64,000 nt of DNA from Leptasterias polaris (lineage: Eukaryota > Echinodermata > Asteroidea > Forcipulatida > Asteriidae), in NCBI GenBank assembly GCA_037783415.1, contig JAZGTN010000064.1:3769001-3833000 (forward strand), read 5' to 3'. The notes below the pieces were generated by a model. It saw only the letters and a program-made list of their open reading frames with translations, was not told the DNA's origin and made no database searches. Numbering within the stretch: position 1 is the stretch's first letter; each line of letters starts with the position of its first letter. The position numbers were made by a program, and so were the translations under genes. Below, one piece after another: positions 21,761 through 33,893 of this stretch.

Positions 21761-22337
21761 CATACAATCTGTAATTTCCGTAGAGCCAGGGATCACACCC
21801 AAGTTTAAAATACAACCTGGGAAGCGGCAGCCAGGGGATCACGTTAAAGGGGATACAACTTTTTATTTTGAATAGCAAGTAATAAATCACAAGTGAAACT
21901 GACTGGGTAGATTTTAAATAATTTTATTTGGTTGAAAAAAGAAAAATGAAAGTGCTCTAAAAGAACTGTGTACTAATATTAATATTCTTGCAGAGCCTAC
22001 ACTTCTTCCCCCATTTATTTTTTACATGGTTGTACTTGCAAGAATTAAAGAAAGCCTCAAAACTTATTTCAGATAAATTTGTTTCAAGAAAATTATTCTG
22101 GTTGTCAGCATCATGAGACTAGTCAAAATCAGTGAATTATTTGCATGGAGCTAAACTGCAAAGATAAACCTGCACAATCTGTTGGAATGTTTCCTCTTGA
22201 CCTACAAAGGACTGGGTTGTGTTTTTTCACACCTCAGGAAGTGTTCAGCTTCCTCCTTGCTTTTAACGCTGACCTAGAAAGTGTAAACAAACGGGAACAT
22301 ATAGAGTCCAGCCAAGAGGGAAGAATTGTTCACAATC

Positions 22338-23110
22338 TACAGTGCGAGTCAAAAAAAAATAAACACTTTTAAAATTGCCCATTGTTTTATTGTGTAGCAA
22401 TATATAGATAAGATATTTTCTTGTAAATTCTCTTCCTGCTTCTTTTGGTGCCAGTTTCACTGGATTAATTGTCATGCTTGACTGCACTTGATGCAATTAA
22501 GGGGGGGCAGGTGAAATTTGGTATGTGCCAACTGGTCAGGGCTGGATAAGAAAGAGACAATTAAAAAGAACACAATCATTGTCTTGGTTCTGGTCATGGA
22601 TTGCATAATCAATTCAGCTCTGTGGATCTTGCTTGCAAGGGTGTCAGTAGGCCTACTTGGTACTGTTGAAGCATGGTGCGTCCACAGTTCACACCCCAGC
22701 AAAGTGCTTTCTTGGTCAGTGAATTTACCCGGACGCAAGGTGCCACAGATGTCTTGCGAAGTTTTCGCCGCCAGTTCCCAAACGTAAGATGCCCAACTCG
22801 TGCAACAGTGTATGCTAACGTTAGGAAGTTCCAAAACACAGGAACGAGCTACAACCTCAATAAAGGTCATTCTGGTCGTCCAAAGACTGGCAGATCACAG
22901 CAGAACAGTTGGCGCATACCAAATTTCACCTGACCCCCTTAATTGCCTCATGTGCAGTCAAGCATGAAATCCAATCCAGTGAAACTGGCACCAAAAGAAG
23001 CAGAAAGAGTGAATTTAAAAGTACATATGAAAATATATTATCTATATTGCTACACAATTAAACAACGGGCAATTTTAAAAGTGTATATTTTTTTTTTGAC
23101 TCGCCCTGTA
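22338..23110 (+). mobile_element. Tc1/mariner-like element with ~180-bp inverted repeats
   Basis: Ends are tacagtgcgagtcaaaaaaa and ttttgactcgccctgta. Inverted similarity extends inward about 180 bp at each side (22338-22526 against 22913-23110), including gccagtttcactggatt and its partner ccagtgaaactggc. TA at both ends fits mariner-type insertion. The middle holds only the N-terminal part of a transposase (22673-22933), so this is an internally deleted, non-autonomous copy. Confidence 0.82.
22673..22933 (+). pseudogene. Truncated transposase, N-terminal helix-turn-helix only
   Basis: The 86-residue frame begins MVRPQFTPQQSAFLVSEF and continues through TQGATDVLRSFRRQFPN, RATVYANVRKFQNTGTS and HSGRPKTGRSQQN. 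This is the usual order of the DNA-binding HTH region (DUF4817-type) at the start of many Tc1/mariner-related transposases: a first HTH, a linker, then a GRPKTGRS-like basic motif. After QQN the frame runs directly into the right inverted repeat, so the catalytic DDE/D domain is missing. It can at most encode a DNA-binding fragment. Family assignment is from motif recognition; no search was run. Confidence 0.72.
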
Positions 23111-23647
23111 GTTGTGTAGAAGGATAGGATAGGTGAGGGTATAAATGAGTCAGTTTGTAGCTTCTCAACTTTTCCCTGTTCATTGTCCTCTTCTCCTGGT
23201 TGTTGTTAGACGGAGTTTGCCGTTTTGCTTTATTGACCAAGGAAAAACAGTTGAGAAGAACCGAGGGAAATAATTAAAAGTGCTTCAGGATAGGGAGGGG
23301 ATAGATTAGTGAGTTGACACTGCAGAGTAAAATGAGTCAGTTAAAAAAATTTTTTTTTTTCTGTTCTACTTGTAAAACCCAGGAAGGTCAGGATAGGAGC
23401 GACATCAGCTGTCGGGAATGTTTCATCACTTTTCCTTGTTCAGATCCTGACTTGATCAGCAAACAAAGCAAAACAAAATCCCAGGAAAAAAGTTGATGAC
23501 CCTTTCACTATGTTTTGAGCATTAAAAAGGGGCAGTCATTTTTGTTCATATATAACAGTCATGCTTGCTACTCCTGGTTAGACCTCTCAAGACAAAGCAT
23601 AAGGTGTTTTTTGACAAACATCCTAGTATCAAACCCTATCCAGATTT
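23111..23647. other. No gene seen
   Basis: Contains related words at 23095-23180 and 23305-23460 (gataggtgagggtataaatg; gatagggaggggatagatta; gagtcagtttgtag; gagtcagttaaaaa), suggesting an old local duplication. No coding signal. Confidence 0.35.
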
Positions 23648-24105
23648 TAAAGGTAGGGTCATAGATTGTTTTTTTATCAATAAATGCTGATTTATGGGCA
23701 TAAATATAAAGAAAGATACAATAAAAATCACATGTGAAAGTTTCATCTGAATACAGTGTCTACTTGCTGAGAAAACGGCAAAAAGCTGTCACTGTATTTT
23801 CACGAGAACTTGGAATCAATCCATGTTTAGTGTAGTGACTGATGTAGGTACCACACTACCAACCACATCTCTGGCAGTAGCATTCACAAGCGGACACCGA
23901 CCCTCAGAAATCTAAGAAACGATTCATGCATGAATAGTTTCTCGGATTCAAGTGTTTTTGGGGAAGACTTTTCCAAACCATATAACTTTGAAGAGAATCC
24001 TTTCTCAAAATAATGTATGCTATCAACAGCTGCAGTGCTTCTGACCAAGTAAAGTTGATGGTTATTTTTGGGGAGTAATTACCAATCTATGAACCTACCT
24101 TTAAG
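23648..24105 (+). mobile_element. AGGTAGGGTCATAGATTG MITE, full copy
   Basis: taaaggtagggtcatagatt at left and aatctatgaacctaccttta at right are inverted. The interior has tgctgatttatgggcataaa, ggaatcaatccatgtttagt, accacatctctggcagtagc and ctcagaaatctaagaaacga, in the same order as at 49574-50014. Confidence 0.85.
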
Positions 24106-24737
24106 TTTTTTTTTTTTTTTAGATGAGTAGAATGGTGCTCTCAGTGAAGGCTTTTTAATGTTACTGTTATACCTCCTAGGGTCAAACTCTCTGGATATAG
24201 ATGTAGCTGGAAGTGTCAAACAATGTCCCTACTTGGAATGGAAGTCTTTTCTTTGCAAAGAGGGAGTTGTTTGGAAAGTTGATGTTGCGGAACAGAGGAA
24301 AAACATCTTTCTGTTTTGCTTTGACTTGCCATTTCTGTCTGTCACTAACAGGTTTCTAGTGTCCCTAGAATTTTGAGGTCTATTGTCTTGAAGAAACAAA
24401 AATTAAATTGTGAGCTGAGAAGAGCATGCAGGGCTGGGTTGCAGACAGGGAAAGTTAGCAGTCACTCTGTGTTAAAATTGAGTGGCATCTGTCATCTTTG
24501 TCATTGTCAATCACAGGTTTCAACTGTCAAACAGTGTCCCTAGAATCTTAGGAGGAGGCTGTTGGGTTCGGAGTGACGGGCGGTGCCTACTGAGGGATGG
24601 TTTGACTTGTGTGTGTCTCTGTCATTAGTACTGTCATTAGTACTGTCATTTGGTACTGGTACTGTCACATGTTGACCTTGCAAAAATAACTGTCATTGTC
24701 GGAGTGTAACAGTGTCCCTTGTCTGTAGCTACATAAA
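24106..24737. other. Degenerate local duplications, no gene
   Basis: Variants of caaacagtgtccctagaat recur at about 24215, 24355, 24530 and 24705, and gtcattagtact is repeated at 24625-24660. It looks like an old irregular tandem region. The small ORF at 24158-24376 has no similarity. Confidence 0.4.
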
Positions 24738-24862
24738 AGACTCTGCGAGTCTCGTGCTTGTTTAACATTTGGACACGTTTACAAATTACAGTTCCCTTTA
24801 CTCAAAAAGGTTCTCAGAAGCATCCCGGAAGTTTGAATTGGTGCCAGACGTGCACAGTCTAT
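24738..24862. mobile_element. TAGACTGTGCAAG MITE, short deleted copy G (~125 bp)
   Basis: Begins agactctgcgagtctcgtgc and ends ccagacgtgcacagtcta, both recognisable as worn family termini. The interior keeps atcccggaagtttgaattgg. It is a deletion derivative. Confidence 0.6.
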
Positions 24863-25449
24863 TGTCTGCAAAGACACACAGAGGTGTACATCGTGCACTT
24901 GTGCATATACTTCAGAACAGTACAGTGAATCATCTTTATTATGTGTCACGTCCCAGGGAATGGAAGGGAAGGGGACCAATGTAAAGCAGTCATTCATCTG
25001 GGGCTAGTAGAGACCTGGGAAAGAGGGAAGGAAGAGGACATGGTGGACTGTATGCCAAGGTCATTTGTAGAGAGTTAGTCATGTTTAATTGGGAAGGGGG
25101 GGTTTGTTGATAAACATTGGGAAAGCCTTTGGGACTAGAGGGGTCAATGAATGGGAGTGTGGAGACTGGTCAGTCAGGAGGAATGGTCTGCATGGGTGAA
25201 AGGCTTCAATGACCAGGGGTTTTATTTTAAGCACAATACTTTATGATTTATAAAGCCATTCAAATATAAGATAAGGGTGATTTTGAATTTACAAGTACCT
25301 GTACTCAATACTTGTTGTGTGTGGTTATGGAAGAGAAGAAAAAAGACTTGCCCATGTAGCAAAACTTCTGACAAATGATGTTTGTAAGTTTGAGGAGTTC
25401 AAAGTTGAACGTTATTTGTTTTCAAACTTCCCTGCATGGCTCCTCTAAC

Positions 25450-25795
25450 TTTAAAGGGAAGGTGTACGTTTGGTAATCACTCTTATTATTAATGGCAATT
25501 AAAACGCATTTGTTAGAAGCCTACAGCAGCTTTCGATAGTGTAAAGTATTTTGAGAAACAATTCACTTCGAAGAAATGTGGTAAATGTAAAAAGATATAA
25601 CGCAGAAACGTTTCTCAGATTGTGTATTCCTAGTGGGGATTATTCTTCCTGCGTAGACATATTCGCTTTGGTTTGACGATATCTCAAAAAATATGTGACC
25701 ACTTTTTGAAGTGAATTTTTCACAGGGATTGTATTGGATAGGATTAAAACAATCAACCGGTTCCAAAAAACCAAAGGTATACTTTGCCTTTAAAA
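25450..25795. mobile_element. TTTAAAGGGAAGGTGTACG MITE
   Basis: Left ctttaaagggaaggtgtacg and right aaaggtatactttgccttta are imperfect inverted ends. The interior includes acgtttctcagattgtgtat and tttgaagtgaatttttcaca. It resembles the TTTAAAGGCACTGG and AGGTAGGGTCATAG families in end design and may share a transposase source with them. A truncated relative is at 29645-29775. Confidence 0.7.
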
Positions 25796-25864
25796 CAAAG
25801 ACAGAAACACTTCTACTCAAAGGAATAGGTCTCATACTTCAAATAAAATGTAGCTCTACATACC

Positions 25865-25950
25865 TTAGGAAAATACGGACTGTTGAGCGCCTTGAGCGTC
25901 ACTTAGTGATGGATATGAGCGCTATATAAGAAGCCACTATTATAATTACT
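25865..25950 (+). repeat. Retroelement tail (GCGCTATATAAG)
   Basis: gttgagcgccttgagcgtca and atgagcgctatataagaagc are a CR1-type LINE/SINE 3' tail. Confidence 0.55.
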
Positions 25951-26617
25951 TGATGACTCAAGTTGACCTCTTGGTGTTTTGTTTTTTGTTTTTTTACAGA
26001 ATCATCTAAGGTCACTGATCTTTAAGCCAGTTGCATCAGTCACTCCATTGTCCAGTTGCCCTTCTGACCCCCACCCTCTAGGGGTTTTGACTGGACTTTG
26101 AACTTGGTACTTCAGACATTGATCAAGGAGAAGGGATCATTGCAGCCCTGATCTTCCGGAAAGTACAAACTTGGTTTTGCAGAAGTTTGCAAATGTTGTC
26201 ACTATTTTGTTAATACAAAGGTGAGTTGTACGAGATGTTAATGGCTAATTAAATTAGTTTGGGGGAACTTTCCCAGGGATTTTTTTTTCTGAATTTTTTC
26301 TGAATTGTGCAATTTGCAGGCATGATCCTACTTAAGTTTGATTTATTTATTTATTATTATTATTATTTATGTATTTTGTTTTTCCCATGGACAAATCTGG
26401 GAAAAACTGTGATTATTAATAGCCTAAAATGTCTATCAAAGCATACACCATGTGTTCATGTAGGCCAGCCCTTGTCCTTTGATAGAATATTCCTACTTTA
26501 TTTTCTCTGAACCAAAAACCATGTCTGCTTTTGAGGAACTGCCATCACTGCTCTGTGCACCTTCAGAGTTCTCCAAATTAGACTTGTGCATTTACTTTTA
26601 TTTTCCTAAACGACGCC
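25951..26617. other. No gene seen
   Basis: AT-rich, with an ATTT/ATT microsatellite at about 26338-26372. No coding signal. Confidence 0.4.
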
Positions 26618-26975
26618 TTCCATTTAACCGTTTAGCCATTTCTACCGATTCCAATCAGAACTATGAGCCCATCTGTAAAAGGAGCAGATGTCAAAAATTT
26701 CAAAGATTAAAAGTAGAACACTGTAACTTGGTCTTTAAAAGTCACAAAACTAGGAACTACAGTTGATCAGCGTACAACACAAATTGTACAACAAAATAAT
26801 AAATTACTTTTCGTCTGGATTAAGATAAAAAGCATTCACACACAAAAAAGGGATGTCAACCATTCTCTCTTGATAGGGTCTGAGGCTAAAAAATTTAAGA
26901 ATTGTTGTTTTCACTATCGGCTTCATTTAATCGTATTTCATTATGTGTTTGCCGTTAAAGGGTTAATCGGTTTAA
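26618..26975. repeat. GGTTAACCG-type repeat, copy 1
   Basis: ccgattccaatcagaactat plus gagcc, tctggattaagataaaaagc, gatgtcaaccattctctctt and agggttaatcggttt recur in the same order at 48330-48730. The better copy has ggttaaccg/cggttaacc ends, suggesting a TIR element. Confidence 0.6.
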
Positions 26976-28600
26976 CAAAATAACATCCCAGTCCTTCTTC
27001 AAAGAATGAATTCTTTAATATATTCTAGTGGGGAGTGGGAACAGCCTGTAGGCCCTATGCAACCAGAAATGACTTACGCAGTATACAAGTAGTAAATACA
27101 GAAAAGTATGTATTTGTAATTTTATATTTTTTTTATATATTTTGATAGAGACAAATAAGTCATAAAGAAACACTTAAGATGCTGCAAATTGATCTACAAT
27201 GTCGAAACTTGAACTCTAAATGACGCCAGTTTGTGGCAGTTGATGCTTTTGGATCCACATGTACATACTCTTAACATTCTGGGAGAAAATCATGATTGCC
27301 ATCTGATTCGTGGTCAACTGCTCACACAATGTTTGCCATTTTAGATCTCCACTTAATTACTTGCATACATGTACCAGCATGGCCTGCTTTGAATCGGGGC
27401 ATATTTATCAGGCAAACCCTGCACTTTGGGATCATCATAGAGTCCAGATTTTTCTCTTTTTTTGTAGCTCACTAGATCATGGCGTGTTCTGACTCACCAG
27501 TGGTTTTTGTTGATAAACAATTCATGACCAAAATGGGAGTTGTCAGTGGCAGTCATAACCTGCCATTTTAAACACACAGCATCCTGTGGTTGAACCAGAC
27601 AAGCACACACCCCACTTTCCCTATGGGATTTCCCTCACACTCACAGCTGGCATACTGTCACTGTCAGACAGTTCGTCTGTCAGGTTCGTATTCTTTGTGC
27701 ACAGATCTGGCTGTCTCTCAGTGTACTTTATACTTAGCCACCTGCAAAAGTCAGCCACAAAAAAAATTGCATTTAGAGAGACATAAACACCCGTCTAAAC
27801 AGCAGGTAGATTTTTAACAAAATCTAGTGTCAAAGTGTTTGTTCAGTGTTCCTGGTGGAGGCACACAGTGTTGAAACGTTACCGTTGTACCGCACTACAC
27901 AGTTTCTGCTGATGAAATGGTAAGATATTTTTGTGCATGTATGCTCAGATAGTTTAGAAACGTGCACTACTAGCAACACATGTCTGGAGGCATCCAGTTA
28001 AATGTAGAGTGCGTACATACATGTAGTCGGGTTGTCTTGGATACCGTGCGATTGTCGTCAGTGTGAAATGAATCCGGTTGAGGGACCATATTTATTCCTA
28101 TTTGTAAAATGCATATGAGATTCTCTACATACATGTAAGACAGCGAGGTCGTCTATCTGCTGCAACTTTAGTCTCAGCCTTATTGATGCTATAAATTTTC
28201 GCCGCAGAGATTCCGGTTTTCGAAAGACCATGAAAGTGCTCTTTACATTGGGGAACGCTTCCTCACTCCTAATTAGAAAGAAAATTTAAGCTTTTATGCA
28301 AAGATTTTATTTGTTTTTCATGGCCACTGCGTCTTTGAAAAAAACCCAGCAACAACAACAACACCACTGATAACAACCATGACATGTTCTTTCACTCATT
28401 TGCATAACTCATCGAAGAGTACGACTTTGCGAAGGGATCTTCCTCACTGGAGGAAGCTGATTATCAATCTCTTGTTCTGTAAATTTGACGTCGGACATTT
28501 CCTCTTTTTATTTGGCTAATAATAGATAGTCTTCCTGTGTACCTTGGACATATCCCGTGTGTTATTGACTTTCTTGTTAATGATAAATGTTCGAGTACAA
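26976..28600. other. No gene seen
   Basis: Unique-looking non-coding sequence with short ORFs only (27310-27492, 27586-27817) and no similarity. A 5' exon of RhoBTB could lie anywhere between here and 44 kb, but nothing marks it. Confidence 0.4.
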
Positions 28601-29285
28601 ATTTTTAATCCCCCACAGATATCTCCCTGTTGCTATGGCAAATTTGAGATTGTCACGTTGAGTGACTTCATAAGAAATAATCTACTGTACATTTGTACTT
28701 TTGTCCAGTGGAATTCTGCTTGTGAATGATTAATGTTTTGAGAATTGATGGAATTAGCTGTTGTAAACTGCTTACCAACCAAAAGGACCTATGGTATAAA
28801 TGCAAGCAATAGTTAATGGCCTGATGTTTTGACCCTTGCAGAGTCAAAGGTTAAATAACAACACAGAACCATCAAGTACAACTGATGTTAACAGTTAATG
28901 TTGATTTTAACGTTAAAGTATGACTTTTTTTTTTCAATCTAGTTTTTGGATTGTCATGTTGGGTGACTTTACAAGATATTATGTATTTATGTCCAATACT
29001 TTGGCACTCATCCAGTATTTAACCAAGTTTTGCTTGTTAGTGATTAGTGATTTGGTACGTGTATTTTTCTACAATCTAATTGTAGATTGTCACGTTGAGT
29101 GACAATTCACAATAAACTTACGCATGTCCAGTACTTTTGTACTCGTCCAATATTTTACTGAATTCTGTTTGAAAACATTTAATGCTTGAGTACATGTACT
29201 TTTTTTACAATCTCATTTCGGATTGTCATGTTGAGGGATTGCACAACATTGCTTTATAGTGCTAATCCAATATTTTATTGATTGC
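28600..29285 (+). repeat. Degenerate ~136-bp tandem repeat, four units
   Basis: A core gattgtcacgttgagtgact or close variant starts at about 28648, 28949, 29085 and 29221; the last three are spaced exactly 136 bp apart. Each is followed by gtccagtacttttgtactcg-like and ccaatattttactgaattct-like blocks, so the whole unit is repeated. Confidence 0.75.
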
Positions 29286-30089
29286 AAAATTATAGATGTG
29301 GTGGGATGTCTACATGTCGTTAAAAAAATTTTATTTATTTTTTATGTCGGCTGATAAGATTAGGGCGTTCACATTTCTGGACTGTCTCGTAAGCCAATAA
29401 AATTTTATTGATTGGGTTCATCAAGGTTTTGTTTCCATCCCATAAATTTTTATGATAGGAAATTGTCACTACAAGTCAATAATATGGTGAAGTTGTACGT
29501 TGTGTTTAACAAGCATGCATCCTTTCAGCTCCTCATTGTGTGGTTTCTCAGCTGTGCCATTGAAAGTAGAAAAACACAGTGCAAGGTCTTGCTTTGCCTT
29601 GCACTTTCGTTTTGGCTTTTCCAGCACTCTTGCTGATTGACCACATTACTTTTAAAGTCAAATGATTCTCAAAATGGTTTATACTTTTGAAAACTGCTGT
29701 ACTTCTAACCATGTAAGTTTTTATTGCTGTTAATTTTAAGAGTGATTACCAAACACACATCTTCCCTTTAACAAAACAAAAACAGCTCTTTCGAGAGCCA
29801 ACACTTTTCCAAAAAGGGACCTTTTATCATGGTTGTAACCGCAATAATTGAAATAGGTAATTCCAAGGATTTTGAAAGGATATAAATAATAAACCACAAA
29901 GGACAACTGTTGCTGTTTTGAGAGCATTTTCCCACATTAACAGCCAGTTTGGATTCTTAGGTTTTATTTACCTTTCTATTTTCTTCATGCTTTCATTATT
30001 TTATCATAGAGTCGAGGTGAATCAATGTTCTTAAATAATATGCAATTTAAATGTCTCTGCTGCCCAATTTTTTTAAACATAATGATGTA
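29286..30089. other. No gene seen; MITE remnant
   Basis: 29645-29775 is the right part of a TTTAAAGG-type MITE (aaccatgtaagtttttattg, gagtgattaccaaacacaca). The rest is unassigned. Confidence 0.4.
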
Positions 30090-30200
30090 AAGGTCTAGAG
30101 GTCTCGGTCTCGGTCTTGGACACTCTGGTCTTGGACACTCTGGTCTTGGTCTTGGTCTCAAATTGCTGGGTCTCGGTCTCGGGTGTACTGGTCTTGACTT
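30090..30200. repeat. GGTCTCGGTCTTGG imperfect simple repeat
   Basis: Units of ggtctcg, ggtcttg and gacactct alternate over about 110 bp. On the - strand this creates a spurious Pro-Arg-rich ORF. Confidence 0.75.
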
Positions 30201-30734
30201 CAACACTGGTTATATGTAACAAACTAAATCGGCTGTGTGTTTTTGTTATTTTTTATTATTATGTTTTCAGATACAGTTTCTTCAAAATATGACTTTAATT
30301 TAGAAGGAAATATTTCACAGAAATTTTTTTCTAGTACAAACTTCTTAATCAGTAAACTTTCGGATTAAAATTAAACAATCAGTTTACCCAGTCAGTTTTT
30401 CCCTTGTGGTTTATTATTTAAAATTAAACAATGAAGGTTTTTTTTACCCTTACCAATTGACTGTATAATACCTTTTAAAACTGTTAGTCATACAATTTAC
30501 AAATGTACAACACAACCACTGTACACACATGTGTACAGTAACATGTACTCTCAGTATGACCGTAAAAATTGAGAAAACTTTGGATGGTAAGGGTAGGCCT
30601 ACATATGAAAAAAAAAATAAATACATATATTCATGACCTTATGATTGAGAAAGTCCCTGACGTATTGGAAAGTGAAAGCTCGGCGCGCATAAAATCAACT
30701 CACTGTCAACATGAAGACAATTTCTACCCTTGTT

Positions 30735-30925
30735 CAGTTCTGCATATAATCTACTTGCTGAAAAAACAACAAAAACTATCATGGTGTTTTTACAAGAACG
30801 CTGAGTGATACCTTCCACGTTTAGCGAGGTGTCCGCAGGTACCAACCGCATCTCTGGCTGCAGCATTCGCAGACCCGGACATCAACCCACAGAAATCTGA
30901 AAAACGATTCTTGCATGAATAATTT
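30735..30925 (+). repeat. AGGTAGGGTCATAG MITE, internal fragment
   Basis: Keeps ctacttgctgaaaaaacaac, cttccacgtttagcgaggtg, accaaccgcatctctggctg, cagcattcgcagacccggac and ccacagaaatctgaaaaacg. Both ends are lost. Confidence 0.65.
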
Positions 30926-31003
30926 CTTACTTTTATCAATTGATTAATCAGCGGGGGCACTTCAGACCAAATATTTTGCAGGATGCTTACTACCATTATC
31001 ATC

Positions 31004-31389
31004 TTTAAAGGCACTGGAGAAGTTTGGTAATTGTCAAAGACCAGTATTCTCACTTGGTGTATCCCAACATATGCATAAAATTAAAAACCTGTGAAAATTT
31101 GGGCTCAATTGGTCATCGAAGTTGCAAGAAAATAATGAAAGAAAAAACACCCTTTGCACAAACATTTGTGTGCTTTCAGATGCCTGAAAAAGGCTTCAGG
31201 CCTGAAGTCTTTTTCAGATTCAAATATTTCAGTGAGAAATTACCCCTTTCTCAAAAACTACATTACTTCAGAGGGAGTCGTTTCTCACAATGTTTTATAC
31301 TATCAACAGCTCTCTGTTGCTCATTACCAAGTAAGTTGTTATGCTAATATATATTTTGAGTAATTACCAAACGTGTCCAGTGCCTTTAA
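31004..31389 (-). mobile_element. TTTAAAGGCACTGG MITE, copy 2 (inverted relative to 11948)
   Basis: Ends tttaaaggcactggagaagt and ccaaacgtgtccagtgcctt plus taa. The interior is colinear with the reverse complement of 11948-12354, including the ggcttcaggcctgaagtctt palindrome. Confidence 0.88.
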
Positions 31390-31499
31390 GACATGTAGGC
31401 TTTTGAATAAAACTACAACATTTCTTGTCATTGCCAGAGTATAACCCCCTCTTTAAGATGGATGGTCATCCTTGGTCGAGTTGCTCTGGTATAAAACTC

Positions 31500-31707
31500 T
31501 TTACAAAACCCACAGAAATCTGAGAAATGATTTATGCATGTGAATCGTTTCTGAGATACGAATGTTTTTGGGGTGAGAAGTTATCCAAACCACATTTCTT
31601 AGAAGGGAATCTTTTCTCAAAATAATTTATACTATCAACAGCTACAGTGCTACCAATCCGGATTTTATGGTCATGAGTATTTACCAATCTATGACCCTAC
31701 CTTAAGT
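31500..31707 (+). repeat. AGGTAGGGTCATAG MITE, right-half fragment
   Basis: cacagaaatctgagaaatga, ctatcaacagctacagtgct and accaatctatgaccctacct mark the 3' half of the family. Confidence 0.65.
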
Positions 31708-32082
31708 CGAGGGTGCGGAATAGTACACACACATAAAGATTAGAATGACACTACTGCACTGCTCTACTGATTCAATTATTTTGGTGATGGCACAAGCAAT
31801 AGCATTTCCTCTGGAGATTTAAAACGAAAATCCCTCCCACGTCTTCCCCGAAAATCGACTTAAAACAGAGATTAATCCGACAGCTGTTGGCGTTTCCCAA
31901 CGTCACATTTCTCTAGATTGTCTGCTCAATGTGCACAATGGAAAGTCCTTGAACACCATTTGCCGAACCTTTATATAGTCACTTAGCATTCTTATAATTT
32001 ATTATTCAGAAAAAATGTGTTAGCAGTTTTAATGGTGAATGTTGTGTCAGATTTTACCAGAGCAACTCTTAAATCGGTGTCT

Positions 32083-32925
32083 TAGCCGTGTTCGCATTGG
32101 ACTTTTTGGGGGGGGTAAACTAACCGAGCAAATGGGTAACTTGTTCAATTTAAGTCCAGAGTGAACATGCAGCCCTGGAAGATTTTACCCAGGTACTTGG
32201 ACCAAGTCCGGCTACCTTCTGCCCAATTTAACTAACCTGGTCAAACTATGTCAAACTATGACCGAGCCAAAAAGGTTAGTATGGACGCATCGTCCCCATA
32301 AAACCAACCAGTGAAATACAGCGCTCAGTTTGCTGCACAGCCATCACATTATAATAATAGTTCTTATAATAATAGCGCTTTTTGCAATCAATGCGCTTTA
32401 CATTAGTTCCCTGGCCATTGGGCCAATAACATTCCTTTTTAATCTTTCTCATCAGCTCCCTGGGTTGTATACAGCCCCAAGCTGCCATGGCGCTCCAAAG
32501 GCCTTTTCAAACACAATATCAACATCTACCCTTGCAGGTACCCATGACACACAGAAGTAAACTATGACATGCATGTACTACTGATGTTCACACTCGTGTT
32601 GTTGTTGCGGTGGTTACTAATACAAATTGCATCCCTTTGCTTGCATTCTTGTTTTTCTTACTTTTATTTTCTGTGCTTCTCTTCAATCGTTGCTTACAAG
32701 CTAAGTCATGTATTTTGTCACATCCAGTTAAAGGTCACTGGCATAGCCCCCTCATGTGTTTACATTATGGTCAGTCAGTTTGTGGTCCTTTCTCTATGGT
32801 TTGTTGCACCATCATCTCACTACGTCAAATATTCCAAGTGCAGACACTGGTAAAATTTACCCATTGGATTGTTGCCCATGCTCTCGGTTAAATATTTATC
32901 CAATGGGAACGCAGCTTTACATTTA
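32083..32925. mobile_element. Probable TIR element (GCCGTGTTCGCATTGGA) with nested SINE
   Basis: Left gccgtgttcgcattgga and right tccaatgggaacgcagct are imperfect inverted ends. A fragment of the same left end recurs at 33643-33660 (aaggccgtgttcgaattgg). The SINE body at 32345-32549 lies inside. Confidence 0.45.
32345..32549 (-). mobile_element. tRNA-derived SINE (family 2, tail A), headless copy
   Basis: ttataataatagcgcttttt, caatgcgctttacattagtt, tggccattgggccaataaca and ctacccttgcaggtacccat match 15890-16092 in order. The tRNA head is missing. Confidence 0.8.
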
Positions 32926-33204
32926 TCTTTGACATCCCTTGATTGAACTACACGTACAAGTGCAATTGGCAATTAATTCTAAGCAGGAAGTTAAAAGGAG
33001 CATGCGTACAGCCTCGACCAAGGTAGGAAATTATTTTCATGTAGGGAAAGATCATGTCACTTACAAAATAGGAGTCACTTTGTGGTACATTCCAGGGTAT
33101 TTCCTGGCAGGCAAGATATTATTACACATTTCTGGTAACGAAACCAAGGATGCCTCATAAGTGGTGCTTGCTGTAAACCAGAATTAACACCGGGGAATTT
33201 AACC

Positions 33205-33405
33205 CCTACTCTTTCATGATAAGTGTGTTCTGGGCTCTTTTATGCACTATCAATCCTAGTACACGAGACCCATCCTAAGGACAAAGTAGTTATAATTGGT
33301 CAAGTATCTTGCTCATGTGCCACGACCAGGACTCGAACCCATACCTGGTGATCAGAAACACCAGAGCTTGAGTCTGGTGCTCTAAAACTCTCGGCCACGA
33401 AATGC
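33205..33405 (-). mobile_element. tRNA-derived SINE (family 2 head, tail B), diverged
   Basis: On the - strand: cgtggccgagagttttagag, gggttcgagtcctggtcgtg, then gtccttaggatgggtctcgt. It lacks the pairing expected of a tRNA gene. Confidence 0.7.
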
Positions 33406-33893
33406 CATGAGACGTAATGGTAAATTGTACATTTTATGTGGTTCATACATTACCCCATAAAAACAGTAGTATTGAGGGCACTCCAAAGTTCCAGGCTTTA
33501 AAAAACAAAGTCCAGAAAAATTTGGCGTTTTTACAAGTCATCTGACGTGAAGTGGTTAAACTACATTCTGTATTGTAGTTGGGTGCTCAGTAGCCCATGT
33601 ACGAGTTTGAGACTTTTAGGGGGGAGGTGGTTCTGGGTGTAAAGGCCGTGTTCGAATTGGTAGCTACACTGTACAGCTATGGCTACTGCATGCATTGAAG
33701 TATAGTACATGTACATGTACATCCACATGTACATCCTTAGTAACACACTTATCAACAGTAAGCCAATGCTGTTGCCACAAATTTGGATATGGCCTAATCA
33801 TGGGATGATTGATGTGTAACAAGCCTGGTGCTTCATGCATCATGGATCACAATTGAGGCAAATTGCTTCTGCTATGTCTGCGGCCCCTGACCA

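Noticed and set aside
29985..30206. Pro-Arg repeat ORF on the - strand
   Set aside because: Produced by the ggtctcg/ggtcttg simple repeat.
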